Shown here piece after piece: positions 23,273-35,848 of a stretch of 64,000 bases of DNA. Both the position numbers and the translations under genes were made by a program. Numbering within the stretch: the stretch's first letter is position 1; each line of letters starts with the position of its first letter. The stretch covers positions 102,159,712 to 102,223,711 of the forward strand of contig NC_055991.1 in the NCBI RefSeq assembly GCF_018446385.1, in the 5' to 3' direction. The notes beneath the pieces are model-generated. The model saw only the letters and a program-made list of their open reading frames with translations, did no database searches and was not told the origin of the DNA. The stretch is from Zingiber officinale. Lineage: Eukaryota > Streptophyta > Magnoliopsida > Zingiberales > Zingiberaceae.

Positions 23273-23832
23273 ATGGCCCAACAAGAGGGTTTCAGCACTG
23301 TACGTCCCCCGCTATTCTCCGGAGAGGATTTTGGCTACTGGAAGGGAAGAATGGAAACGTATCTAAAGATACAATTCGAAACGTGGATGATCATAAAGAC
23401 GGGACTGAAACTGCCAATCGATGACGACGGCAAAACTACACCCTGCGAGAAGTGGGACGCTTCTCTAATAAAAAAGGTGGAAGCCGACGCCAAAGCTACC
23501 TGCACCCTCCAGTGTGGTCTTACCAAGGAAGAACTCAACAGAGTTGGCCCATTCTCCTCTGCAAAGGAGCTCTGGGAAAAGCTCATCGAACTCCATGAAG
23601 GCACTGACGACACTAAGGTAAGTAAAAGAGATCTTTTACTTAATAAATTATATAATCTAAAAATGCAGGAAGGCGAAACGGCGAGTTCTCTTCACGCGAG
23701 AATACAAGACATCCTTAACTCTCTTCACGGAATTGGCCAGAAGATAGAAAATCGGGACGTAATAAGGTATGCCCTAAACTCGTTTCCAAGGAATACATTG
23801 TGGGCATCAATGGTAGATGCCTACAAAGTTTC
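23273..23832 (+). pseudogene. Copia A gag, N-terminal part, cut by Gy2
   Basis: ATG at 23273 (MAQQEGFSTVRPPLFSGEDF). It matches residues 1-187 of the intact gag of B with few changes, including the copia gag core YWKGRMETYLKIQFETW, ELWEKLIELHEGT and ALNSFPRNTLWASMVDAYK. The frame runs into the Gy2 LTR at 23833 and stops eight codons later, so any product would be a truncated capsid-like protein with an LTR-encoded tail. The rest of gag resumes at 34746. Confidence 0.93.
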
Positions 23833-26800
23833 TGTAAGATACCGTAAAAGTAAATAAATATTATTGGACGGAAAATCTTATTGGATTTTTCAGGAATTTT
23901 TAGAAATTTTCTGGGAATTTTTCGGAGCTCGTACGGAGGGTTTGAGGGGATCGAACAGCGGGCACGGCTAAAGCCTGTTTGGAATACCCAATTAAAGTGG
24001 GATTTGATTGAGGAATTAACTTAGGTTTTAATTACCTAAACCTAAGTTTATAATCCCTAAATTTCCGACTCATCCTCCTCAACCCCGAGCCTTTCTCCTC
24101 TTCTCCCTCACGCACTACCCTCTCCGGCGATTTCTTCCCAGCGACGCCGAGCACGCCACCGCCCGCCGGTGTAACCTCGGCCGAGCCTCCCTCTCCCTCT
24201 CCCTCTTCCTCTCGGGGAGTGGAATCTTTCCCCTATCTCACGATTGATCCACCGCTGGCCCTCGAATCTGAGCGGAGCAACGGCGATTTCGTCAAGGAGG
24301 TCCATCAGTTCTTCCTCTCCACCAGATCTCGGTTCTTTGGCTTCGTCGGCATGGATCTGTCACGATCCTCCTCTTGATTTCCTCCGCCCGAGCCCTAGCG
24401 CCGTTGATTCTGATCAACCCACCGCCGGTCAAGAGGAAGAGGATCTAAACCCTAGATTCAATCCCTCGTTACCTCACCTATGTGTGCGGCTTTAATCACT
24501 GGAGCCCCTGTTCCAGACGAGGATCTGTTGAATCTTGATGTTATCTACATTGGCGTTGGCCACCTGTTGCAAGGAATTGTGGCCGGGCAGTGAACCATTG
24601 GAGATGGGGTTGTTGACATGGAATCAAGGTAGGCTTCATTCATAATCATAAAGATTCAAAGTTCTTGCCTAATTGGTCTCAATTGTGATGTTCTTCTTGT
24701 TTTAGAATAGAGAAAGGCATGGATTGTGGACTTTTCCCGTTGCCATTCACTGTCTCTTCACTTCTAGTAGCTGTGGAGGTCTCGGTTGAAGAGGTGGGGA
24801 TCAATTTAGGTGAGTTTCCTTTGGTGATGTATCTCTAGATCCTTCTATTATTGCTCTGCTCTATCAGTGTTATTAATGGATATTAGATCATGTTTAGATT
24901 AGAGCACATGGAAGCATGTAGAGGGATTCGTTGTAGTTGGATGCTCTTGTGTTGGATTAATTGATGACTGGTAGGTTATGTTTGGAAAGATTGAAGGAGT
25001 TATAAGGAGATTTGATTAGTGATAGATTAGTGAGAATTAAGGAAATCAATTGAGATGTAGGTTGATAAGGATTGGTATTGTATTATGATGGAGATTTCAT
25101 GATCTGGGTTTGTTTGGATAAATGGTGATTAGTGGTTTAGAAGGATTTATGATGAGTTTGAACTAGTGTTTGATTGATGATGATTTATGTGAATTGGATT
25201 TAAGACGTGTTAATTGTGAGATAGGATTGATTCATTTGTGTGTTTGGAGATTAGTGTGCATTTTGTTGATGTATTGGTTGTTGATGACGATGTTAGGTTG
25301 TTGTGGATTTATGATGGAGATTTAATTTTATGATAGGTTATTGTGGGTGGATTTCATTATGTGGTGGACTGGTATTTAAGAGATGGATTTGTTATTGGAA
25401 TTAAATAATGTGTTGATTTGGAGGATTAGTCAGAGATCAGTTTTGATTGGAGTGATCCTATTGGGTTAGGGATTTTATTTAGCTATTTAATTCATATAAA
25501 TTTAGCTAAATGAAATATAAATATATTGATCGCAGGACTTGGATTCGGGACGAGCGTCTCGACACGGGATTACTTGGCACGATCTACACTTTAAGGCGGG
25601 TATTTCTTCCTTTACCTCTATGTAGATTTTCTTATACTTAGTGCATGGTTGTTATCCGATGGATTAGACTGCTTTACCTTATATCATATCTGTTTATTGA
25701 CTTCCTGCTAGAGACTTATGCTTGATCTTTGAGGTGTTCCATTTAATTCATATACAGTCTCAACTCTTGATATCTACTCTATGGTGATTACACGTGTAGA
25801 GTATGTCTTGTAGGGATTGTCGGGTGACTGGTATTATCATGCTGATTGGGTATATGATGTGGACTGTACATAGGTGGGTATGTGTATAGGAGTCATCGGG
25901 TTGACCGTGCATTTACATGTGGTGTGTATATCCGTATTTGTTATGTACTTTTGGAGGAGTGTGTTGATTGCATGTCTGTGGTTTATACACGTGTCCGATG
26001 TGTTTTCATTGGAGGATACATGTTGATTGTATATGTGGGGTTGTCCATGTATGTCTGATATGTTCATTGGGGATTATTGGTTGATTATACATGTGTAGTT
26101 GTATACATATGTTTGGTGGGATATGTGGAGGTATCATGATGATTGTACTCATGTTGGAGGTATTTATGAGGTTTGGGATTGTTGCATGGATGATGATTAT
26201 ATATATATATCATGTTCATCATTCATTGCATCTGATGACCATTATCTCCCTTGTGGTTGAGAGAGTCATCAGTTGGTTTGGTTTAGCACTGCACACTCGG
26301 CCACTCATGGGTAGTGGTAGTTGGAGCAGTTGCTGCTAGTCCTGTCGTGCCACCCGGTCACGAGGTTTAGTGAGATCCGGCGTTGTGAGCAGTCAGGGAC
26401 CCTGATGCTATGTAGTTAGATAGCTACTAGCGGACTGTCCGCCTCGACCACTATATAGTGGGCTGGAGGGTAGTACAGTCGTCACAGACCCAAGCCTCTC
26501 GGCCATACAGGGGTCGTGGTGTCTGGAGAGGTGGCGGGGGTGACCATGGAGCATGCATGCACTTTTGCATTTGATGCGCGGTGCATCTGCATTTGCATAC
26601 ATGCCTAGTAGATACTAGCTGCATGTGATTGTCGTTGTTGCACTTGATTGAGATATGGTTGTTGCATTTGGTTGCCATGCTGCATACATGTCATTTATTT
26701 TACATGTATATGCAGTCGTACTTATATTGCACAGGTGTCACGGGTATATCTGTTGCAGATTCAGTGAGTTTATTGATCTTTGTACCTTACGTCGATTCCG

Positions 26801-27475
26801 GATTGGGTATGTATCTGTCCTTATGTTAGTTGTGGTTTGTACAGTTTATATGTCAGGTTATTATGTCAGGTATGTTCAGATGCATTGATTATGATAGTAT
26901 GACCATGTTCTTTATTCCCTACTGAGACTGTATACTTGTGATCTCCATGTTTTATGTATAGACCATGCACTATCTTTTCTATTACCCGCTGAGTTACCTA
27001 TACTCACCACCGCATGTATATATTTATGTTTTCAGGTAGATGGTTGGAGTGTCGCTCGGAGTATCCTGTCTGCCGGGTCCTACGTCACATCCGAAGATCG
27101 TGCTTGTTTCCTTTGTATATTCTTTTCTTATCTTTGGCATTGTATTTGGGTTTAGCCATGTGGCTATCTTATTCTTTTGGTGTTGTATTTGTGGTTAAGC
27201 CGTGCCGGCATGCATTGTATCTATTTGTCTTGTGTGGGCTTTCTGTTTTCGTTTTTCCGTTGTGTTGGTGTGGGCTGTTTTATATATAACTGCGTGGTTG
27301 TGATTGTTTCATTCCAGCCGTGTGGGCTGTTATTATAACTGCGTGGTTGTGTATATAAATATTCCAGCCGCATGTGGCTGATGTATTTTGCTTGTAGTGA
27401 TGCTTCAGATTGTCACCGGTACAGGGGAGGTTCTGCCGGATTTTTGTCTGACAGGAACTCCTTTGGGGCGTGACA
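23833..27475 (+). repeat. Gy2 5' LTR (3643 bp)
   Basis: Runs from TGTAAGATACCG to GGGGCGTGACA. A C/T-rich leader-like part is at 24060-24500, the stem TGAGT/ACTCA at 26990-27006, and CAG ends at 27035. The (TA)n run near 26200 and the 26290-26560 block are shared with Gy3. Confidence 0.94.
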
Positions 27476-27481
27476 ATTTAG

Positions 27482-27565
27482 TGGTATCAGAGCGGGTACG
27501 ATGCTTGCTTTGTTTTTGTTTTAGATTTTTGAGATTTATCTGATACCAATTTTTGGTATCAGAGT
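27482..27565 (+). promoter_or_regulatory. Gy2 primer site and a second PBS-like copy
   Basis: TGGTATCAGAGC at 27482-27493 sits six bases after the LTR. A near copy, TGGTATCAGAGT, follows at 27554-27565, preceded by GATACCAATTTT. This is the same duplication pattern as in Gy1. Confidence 0.85.
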
Positions 27566-29719
27566 AGGTACGATGCCTATTATTCGTGTTTTGGATTTCG
27601 TGATTCGGTTTTCTTGATGTGACTTTTCGGGTTTTTGGACCAGGCAGCAGCAGGACATCTCCAGGCCATAGGAGGTATGTTTGCATATTGTTATCATGCA
27701 TTTCTGTTGGTGTATGTATTGTTGCTCATATAGTTATGACATGTGTTAGTACTTTTGTTAGTACTTGCCTATTTGTTTGTACCATACATTTCATGTGTAG
27801 GGTCAATCACTGATCACGGTTGACCTACTGGAGATCAAGGATTTACAGTCTCAGGGGATTTCCTCATATCATACTACTAGTTGGTTGAGAGTTAGAGTCT
27901 CATACTAGTCTTGGTTACTATTAGCTAGATGGTGGATGATATCTGTATACCCATGTTGACTCAGTTAGTAGAGTACCGGTTTACTCCTGTTGATGATTGA
28001 TTTACTTGGTTGACTTGTGTAGTTATGGTTTGACTGATTTACCCTTGTTGACTTGGGTAGTGGTGGATCGATTTTACCTTAGTTGCTTTTGACGAGGATT
28101 GAGTTATCCTTATTAGATCAGTTAGTTGACGATCGATTTATTTAGCGGTTCGATCATTAGGCTATCGTCATACTCTATTTTTAGAGATTCTGATATTTGG
28201 GGTTACTTGTGCTTGGTTAGATATTTGGGAGATACATTTGAGTACATGACTCGTACCGGTGTAGAAAGGACTGAGTTGGCCGTATACCATTATCGGCTTA
28301 GTCAGTCTATAGAGGATCGATGTATCCTATTCTATGGGGACTTTGACTATGGATTGTCTGTACCTGGTTGGGGGGCTTAGAAGGTACATTCAGATAGGAT
28401 ACCGTACGGTGTGGGAAAGTGTAAAGCTACCTTCTTAACACTTATGAGATATATCCATTACTAGGGTGTATGAGTTGGAGAGTACATTTGGATATATGAT
28501 TTGTACTGGTGTAGGAGAGTTGAAGTTAGCTACTTAACCTTTACGTGACCCGGTACCACGTGAAGGAAGAAGCAGGGAATGCTTTTTAGAAATCAGGTCA
28601 CCACTTAGTGATTTCCTTGAGGTGTTTGGAGAGAGAGTAGTTCTCTACTTCTTTCGTCAGCACGATGGATTTTAAGGTGATGACTAGTAAACTCATCTAA
28701 CGTTGCTCCATGGGAGATCCTGACTCATAGAGATGTCGGATGTAGTTAGATATCCTTGATGTACCTAGTGATCTACGACCTGTAATGATACGGAGGTAGT
28801 GGTATTGGTTGAGTAATACCTAGGAGGTCCGACCGTAACTAGGTATAGTTTCAGATGATGATCTTTGAGGGGTAGAGCGTCGATTGACGAATATTTTGAT
28901 CAACTATTCAGTTGTAGCATTCCTCTATCTTTGTGTTCATTGCTCGATACTGGAGGTTTCTGAACCTCAGGGTGGAGCAATCACAGTAGGATGGGGTACA
29001 AGACAATGATTAGACGACTCAGCTAATATTGTCTTTATCAGGTGGCTCAAGACCTTAACCATGTGATCATTTTACCAGATCTTGTAGTCTATATCTCAGT
29101 TTAGAGGGTTCGACCTTGTATCGATATTTGTCGAGGGACATTTATAGGATGATTATGAGGGTTGTAGAGATATCTTCTTGATGGGTAGACTCTTAGTCAG
29201 GAGATTGTGTGACCCTTTGATGTTGGATTGACAGTCATTTACTATGGATATTTGATTATCAGAAAGGATGAGGTGACGAGATTTGATAGACTTTTTAGAT
29301 ACATTTAGTTTGTTGGCAGTAGGTGTTGAGGGTTGGATGCTTTCGTTTTTCTCTATCATTGTTTAGGAGACTATGTAGTATGATTGATTGATGTTGAGGA
29401 TGATTGGAGTTTGGGGGATATTGTGAGATCTTGTGTGGTGATATGTTATCTTTTGATGATCTATTAGTGGATATTTGATTTGATGATCTATTGTTTAGTA
29501 TTTGATGTTGATAGACGTGAGGAGTAGCACTTATATGATATTTATGGATTTGGTGATTTATAGTTGGTGATCAGATTACAGACTTGTTGTTGATGATCTT
29601 ATGGTTGAGTAAGCCTGTGGTACGTACAATATGAGTCCTTGGTGTTACCATTTAGGCATACCGTGCCTAGATGTTTACATGGACTCCGTGTACTTGGTAT
29701 TCTTAGGGTTTGGATCAGT
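27566..29719 (+). other. Gy2 internal region without recognisable coding
   Basis: No useful reading frame and no gag or protease motif that I can see. Partial similarity to Gy1 2873-5839 shows it is inherited family sequence rather than random filler. Confidence 0.6.
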
Positions 29720-30890
29720 TTTTATTGTCTTTATTGGCGATGTTGTGATCTATTCCCGATCTGAGGTGGATCACGTACACTAGCTTCGCATAGTTCTAGA
29801 GATGTTTCGACGGGAACATCTATATGTGCAGTTAGTAGTACGTATTGTGATTGTCTTCTGCGAGATTTCTGGGACGCGTTATCTTTAGTAGAGAGATATT
29901 AGTGGATCCATGGGAATTAGAAGTTGTTACCAGTTGGAAGTAGTCATAGTTTATACCAGAGACTCGCAGCTTCCTTTAGTTTGGCTGGATATTACTAGAG
30001 ATTGATTGAGGGTTTTCTCTAGCATTGATATGTCGTTGACCGGATTGTCTAGGAAGAGTATGGAATTTTCCTGGATAGATGTTTATGAGATCAGTTTAGA
30101 TAACTACATCGTCTTAGTTATGCTTTCTAGTGTAGACGGATTTGTACTCTACACAGATGTATCGTATCTGGGAGATGGTGTAGTTCCGACGTGGTATGAG
30201 CAGAGCGGTCTCATATCAGTAGTTAGAATTCTCATGAAATGAGAATTTGATTTTTATTTTCATGAGAGATTATGTGTGTTTCCGAGTCACTTCTTATCCG
30301 AGAGGAGTTACTATAGGAAACACATTAATCTGGATTTGCGATACATTCGGGTGACATCTGATGTATGGAGATTTGGAGCGTTCTTATTGGTGGATTTTCA
30401 TGAAGGAAGACATCGTGGATTTTGTAGCTTGATGTCTAGCGTGTCAGCACGTAGAGGCTGAATATCAGAGACTAGCAGGATTATCTTCGTTGTTTTGGAT
30501 GCTAGAGTAGAGTGGGGAGCATGTTTTGACAGATTTGTCGTGGGATTATCCAGGACATTGAGATGATATGATGCCTTAGTTAATCATTGTTGGTTGACTA
30601 GTTGTCTCTTTAGCTATCGATTTGTAGGATAGATTCTTTTGGATTGAGTAGCAGGAGTATACTCTAGAGGGATTTCCAGACTGGATGATGTATCTCTGAG
30701 TATTATTTTGGATGGAGATCAGTGATTTCATGTCATGATTTTGATTATGTTTACAGCAGACTTTGGATTAGGAGTTTCACTTTAGTATAGATTTTCATCT
30801 CAAACTGATGGATAATTTGAGCGATCTATATAGGTGTTGGAGGATTTATTGATAGTGGATTTTAGATTCTTGGGGTGTTTGATTTATCCA
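29720..30890 (+). pseudogene. Gy2 pol remnants: RT, RNase H, integrase core
   Basis: Reading through stops and frame changes: RT from the catalytic region (DVVIYSRSEVDHVH near 29731, MFRREHLYVQL near 29800); an RNase H fragment (GFVLYTDVSYLGDGV near 30139); and integrase-core remnants near 30480-30870 (RISRLDD, SIILDGDQ, SSQTDG and VLEDLL match the order VREIVRLHG, SIISDRDPRF, HPQTDGQ, VLEDLLR of the family). All domains are interrupted and no active enzyme is possible. Unlike Gy1, part of the integrase core survives. Confidence 0.78.
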
Positions 30891-31077
30891 CAGTTGGTTA
30901 GGTAACCGTGTGGGAATAACAGAAGTAGGGTGAGCTCATGACTCACAGAGTCATCCTTTAGGGTTGGAGATTGGTTCATGATATTTGGATGGAGTGGTAT
31001 ATGAGGAGGTTGATTGGTGGTTACTTTGGATGAGGATCCCTAAGTTGACCAGTAAATTTGGGGACCAAATTTTTATG

Positions 31078-31089
31078 AGTGGGGGAGAA
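31078..31089 (+). other. Gy2 polypurine tract
   Basis: AGTGGGGGAGAA directly before the 3' LTR, identical to the Gy1 tract. Confidence 0.9.
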
Positions 31090-34000
31090 TGTAAGATACC
31101 GTAAAAGTAAATAAATATTATTGGACGGAAAATCTTATTGGATTTTTCAGGAATTTTTAGAAATTTTCTGGGAATTTTTCGGAGCTCGTACGGAGGGTTT
31201 GAGGGGATCGAACAGCGGGCACGGCTAAAGCCTGTTTGGAATACCCAATTAAAGTGGGATTTGATTGAGGAATTAACTTAGGTTTTAATTACCTAAACCT
31301 AAGTTTATAATCCCTAAATTTCCGACTCATCCTCCTCAACCCCGAGCCTTTCTCCTCTTCTCCCTCACGCACTACCCTCTCCGGCGATTTCTTCCCAGCG
31401 ACGCCGAGCACGCCACCGTCCGCCGGTGTAACCTCGGCCGAGCCTCCCTCTCCCTCTCCCTCTTCCTCTCGAGGAGTGGAATCTTTCCCCTATCTCACGA
31501 TTGATCCACCGCTGGCCCTCGAATCTGAGCGGAGCAACGGCGATTTCGTCAAGGAGGTCCATCAGTTCTTCCTCTCCACCAGATCTCGGTTCTTTGGCTT
31601 CGTCGGCATGGATCTGTCACGATCCTCCTCTTGATTTCCTCCGCCCGAGCCCTAGCGCCGTTGATTCTGATCAACCCACCGCCGGTCAAGAGGAAGAGGA
31701 TCTAAACCCTAGATTCAATCCCTCGTTACCTCACCTATGTGTGCGGCTTTAATCACTGGAGCCCCTGTTCCAGACGAGGATCTGTTGAATCTTGATGTTA
31801 TCTACATTGGCGTTGGCCACCTGTTGCAAGGAATTGTGGCCGGGCAGTGAACCATTGGAGATGGGGTTGTTGACATGGAATCAAGGTAGGCTTCATTCAT
31901 AATCATAAAGATTCAAAGTTCTTGCCTAATTGGTCTCAATTGTGATGTTCTTCTTGTTTTAGAATAGAGAAAGGCATGGATTGTGGACTTTTCCCGTTGC
32001 CATTCACTGTCTCTTCACTTCTAGTAGCTGTGGAGGTCTCGGTTGAAGAGGTGGGGATCAATTTAGGTGAGTTTCCTTTGGTGATGTATCTCTAGATCCT
32101 TCTATTATTGCTCTGCTCTATCAGTGTTATTAATGGATATTAGATCATGTTTAGATTAGAGCACATGGAAGCATGTAGAGGGATTCGTTGTAGTTGGATG
32201 CTCTTGTGTTGGATTAATTGATGACTGGTAGGTTATGTTTGGAAAGATTGAAGGAGTTATAAGGAGATTTGATTAGTGATAGATTAGTGAGAATTAAGGA
32301 AATCAATTGAGATGTAGGTTGATAAGGATTGGTATTGTATTATGATGGAGATTTCATGATCTGGGTTTGTTTGGATAAATGGTGATTAGTGGTTTAGAAG
32401 GATTTATGATGAGTTTGAACTAGTGTTTGATTGATGATGATTTATGTGAATTGAATTTAAGACGTGTTAATTGTGAGATAGGATTGATTCATTTGTGTGT
32501 TTGGAGATTAGTGTGCATTTTGTTGATGTATTGGTTGTTGATGACGATGTTAGGTTGTTGTGGATTTATGATGGAGATTTAATTTTATGATAGGTTATTG
32601 TGGGTGGATTTCATTATGTGGTGGACTGGTATTTAAGAGATGGATTTGTTATTGGAATTAAATAATGTGTTGATTTGGAGGATTAGTCAGAGATCAGTTT
32701 TGATTGGAGTGATCCTATTGGGTTTGGGATTTTATTTAGCTATTTAATTCATATAAATTTAGCTAAATGAAATATAAATATATTGATCGCAGGACTTGGA
32801 TTCGGGACGAGCGTCTCGACACGGGATTACTTGGCACGATCTACACTTTAAGGCGGGTATTTCTTCCTTTACCTCTATGTAGATTTTCTTATACTTAGTG
32901 CATGGTTGTTATCCGATGGATTAGACTGCTTTACCTTATATCATATCTGTTTATTGACTTCCTGCTAGAGACTTATGCTTGATCTTTGAGGTGTTCCATT
33001 TAATTCATATACAGTCTCAACTCTTGATATCTACTCTATGGTGATTACACGTGTAGAGTATGTCTTGTAGGGATTGTCGGGTGACTGGTATTATCATGCT
33101 GATTGGGTATATGATGTGGACTGTACATAGGTGGGTATGTGTATAGGAGTCATCGGGTTGACCGTGCATTTACATGTGGTGTGTATATCCGTATTTGTTA
33201 TGTACTTTTGGAGGAGTGTGTTGATTGCACGTCTGTGGTTTATACACGTGTCCGATGTGTTTTCATTGGAGGATACATGTTGATTGTATATGTGGGGTTG
33301 TCCATGTATGTCTGATATGTTCATTGGGGATTATTGGTTGATTATACATGTGTAGTTGTATACATATGTTTGGTGGGATATGTGGAGGTATCATGACGAT
33401 TATACTCATGTTGGAGGTATTTATGAGGTTTGGGATTGTTGCATGGATGATGATTATATATATATATCATGTTCATCATTCATTGCATCTGATGACCATT
33501 GTCTCCCTTGTGGTGAGAGAGTCATCAGTTGGTTTGGTTTAGCACCGCCCACTCGGCCACTCATGGGTAGTGGTAGTTGGAGCAGTTGCTGCTAGTCCTG
33601 TCGTGCCACCCGGTCACGAGGTTTAGTGAGATCCGGCGTTGTGAGCAGTCAGGGACCCTGATGCTATGTAGTTAGATAGCTACTAGCGGACTGTCCGCCT
33701 CGACCACTATATAGTGGGCTGGAGGGTAGTACAGTCGTCACAGACCCAAGCCTCTCGGCCATACAGGGGTCGTGGTGTTCGGAGAGGTGGCGGGGGTGAC
33801 CATGGAGCATGCATGCACTTTTGCATATGATGCATGGTGCATATATTTGCATACATGCCTAGTAGATACTAGTTGCATGTGATTGTCGTTGTTGCACTTG
33901 ATTGAGATATGGTTGTTGCATTTGGTTGCCATGCTGCATACATGTCATTTATTTTACATGTATATGCAGTCGTACTTATATTGCACAGGTGTCACGGGTA

Positions 34001-34745
34001 TATCTGTTGCAGATTCGGTGAGTTTATTGATCTTTGTACCTTACGTCGATTCCGGATTGGGTATGTATCTGTCCTTATGTTAGTTGTGGTTTGTACAGTT
34101 TATATGTCAGGTTATTATGTCAGGTATGTTCAGATGCATTGATTATGATAGTATGACCATGTTCTTTATTCCCTACTGAGACTGTATACTTGTGATCTCC
34201 ATGTTTTATGTATAGACCATGCACTATCTTTTCTATTACCCGCTGAGTTACCTATACTCACCACCGCATGTATATATTTATGTTTTCAGGTAGATGGTTG
34301 GAGTGTCGCTCGGAGTATCCTGTCTGCCGGGTCCTACGTCACATCCGAAGATCGTGCTTGTTTCCTTTGTATATTCTTTTCTTATCTTTGGCATTGTATT
34401 TGGGTTTAGCCATGTGGCTATCTTATTCTTTTGGTGTTGTATTTGTGGTTAAGCCGTGCCGGCATGCATTGTATCTATTTGTCTTGTGTGGGCTTTCTGT
34501 TTTCGTTTTTCCGCTGTGTTGGTTTTTAGTACAGCCGTGTGGGCTGTTTTATATATAACTGCGTGGTTGTGATTGTTTCATTCCAGCCGTGTGGGCTGTT
34601 ATTATAACTGCGTGGTTGTGTATATAAATATTCCAGCCGCATGTGGCTGATGTATTTTGCTTGTAGTGATGCTTCAGATTGTCACCGGTACAGGGGAGGT
34701 TCTGCCGGATTTTTGTCTGACAGGAACTCCTTTGGGGGCGTGACA
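31090..34745 (+). repeat. Gy2 3' LTR (3656 bp)
   Basis: Copy of 23833-27475. The main difference is TTTTTAGTACAGCC present near 34526 but absent at the matching place in the 5' LTR. The stem TGAGT/ACTCA is at 34244-34260 and CAG ends at 34289. Confidence 0.94.
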
Positions 34746-35848
34746 GTTTCCAAGGATTTATCTTCTTTAAAACTAGATGAACTTTTTAGTGAATTTGAAC
34801 TTCATGAGCAGACTAATGCACAGCCAACCGAGAAAGGTATTGCGTTGGTTGCAGGTACAAGCCGAACCCGGGAACCGAGACCATGATGGAGAACCGAACC
34901 AGCATCGGAAGCTGAACCAGACTCTGAAAATGAAGAAGGTGACATTACAATCGAGCTGGTAAACCTTGTGAAGAAGCTCTACAAGACGAAAGGATTCGAC
35001 AAAAGAGATCTAAAGAAGGCAGTAAAATCAAAGGAAGGCCCACAAAATACAAAGATGAAGTTTGAAGTTACATGCTACGGGTGTAACCAAAAAGGGCACA
35101 TCAAATCCAACTGCCCTAACCTGAAGGAGGTCAAAAAGCAAAGAAGGAAAAAGGTCCTTAAGGCAACATGGGACGAATCTTCATCGGAGGACGACGACGA
35201 CGAGCTCGAACAAACGAGTCTACTCGCATTAATGGCCCGGGACCAAGTCGTCGAATACGGATGCGAGAGCGAGTCTGAGGCAGAGTCCGAGCAAAGCCAC
35301 GGATCCGTATCCGTTTCCGAAGGACCAGACCCTGCTGTAAGTATCTCCCGGTTGAACATTTTAGTTAGCTATTTATTGCGCAAATTAGCTAAGTCAAACA
35401 TGAAAGTTAAGTCACTTCTAAAGGAAGTAAGTGTCCTTAAAGAAGTGACACTAAACCCTCACCTGACCAGAGTCAGACTGAATTTCCAACTCAAGTTCAA
35501 AAACTTGAGGAAGAAAATTCAAGTCTAACAAATCAGGTTAAAGATTTAGAAAATACCTTAGAACGGTTTACTTTGGGCTCCAAGAATTTGGACTTGATTC
35601 TTGGGACACAAAGAGCCGTCTACAACAGAACTGGGCTGGGATACAAAAGTAAATATAGATCTTATTTATCATTAATAAACCAACAAAGTATTAAATCAGT
35701 CCAAGCATGGGTCTCCAAGTCTAACTTGGTCAATCAAGTTGGACTAGGCCAATACTGGGTTCCGAAGAATCAAATATACTACCTCGATAGACCATATCGA
35801 GGCCATGATCCAGGGGGAGCAAAAAAAAAAACAATCCTAAAAATTTAA
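34746..35848 (+). pseudogene. Copia A gag, C-terminal part
   Basis: Resumes the gag frame at the TSD (VSKDLSSLKLDELFSEFELH). A CGA-to-TGA stop follows TREPRP near 34884. The CCHC zinc knuckle CYGCNQKGHIKSNC is intact (about 35073-35114), followed by the acidic Ser/Asp/Glu stretch. A two-base loss near 35448 shifts the frame after LLKEVSVLKEV. The terminal part (NQVGLGQYWVPKNQIYYLD) is open again from 35573 to 35848. Compared with B, three separate lesions (Gy2 insertion, stop, frameshift) inactivate this gag. Confidence 0.92.

Larger units (their letters stand above)
23833..34745 (+). mobile_element. Gy2: non-autonomous Ty3/gypsy element nested in copia gag
   Basis: 10,913 bp bounded by TGTAAGATACC and GGCGTGACA, with TSD GTTTC at 23828-23832 and 34746-34750. 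The related gag of B (45850-45880) has a single GTTTC and serves as a paralogous empty site. LTRs of about 3.65 kb differ by roughly 20 positions plus one short gap by eye. Internal parts carry only broken RT, RNase H and integrase fragments. It is related to Gy1 and Gy3 (same LTR ends, PBS context and PPT). Confidence 0.95.

Noticed and set aside
23833..23857. 194-codon frame read as a complete small gag protein
   Set aside because: Its last eight codons are Gy2 LTR sequence; the gag is truncated by insertion.
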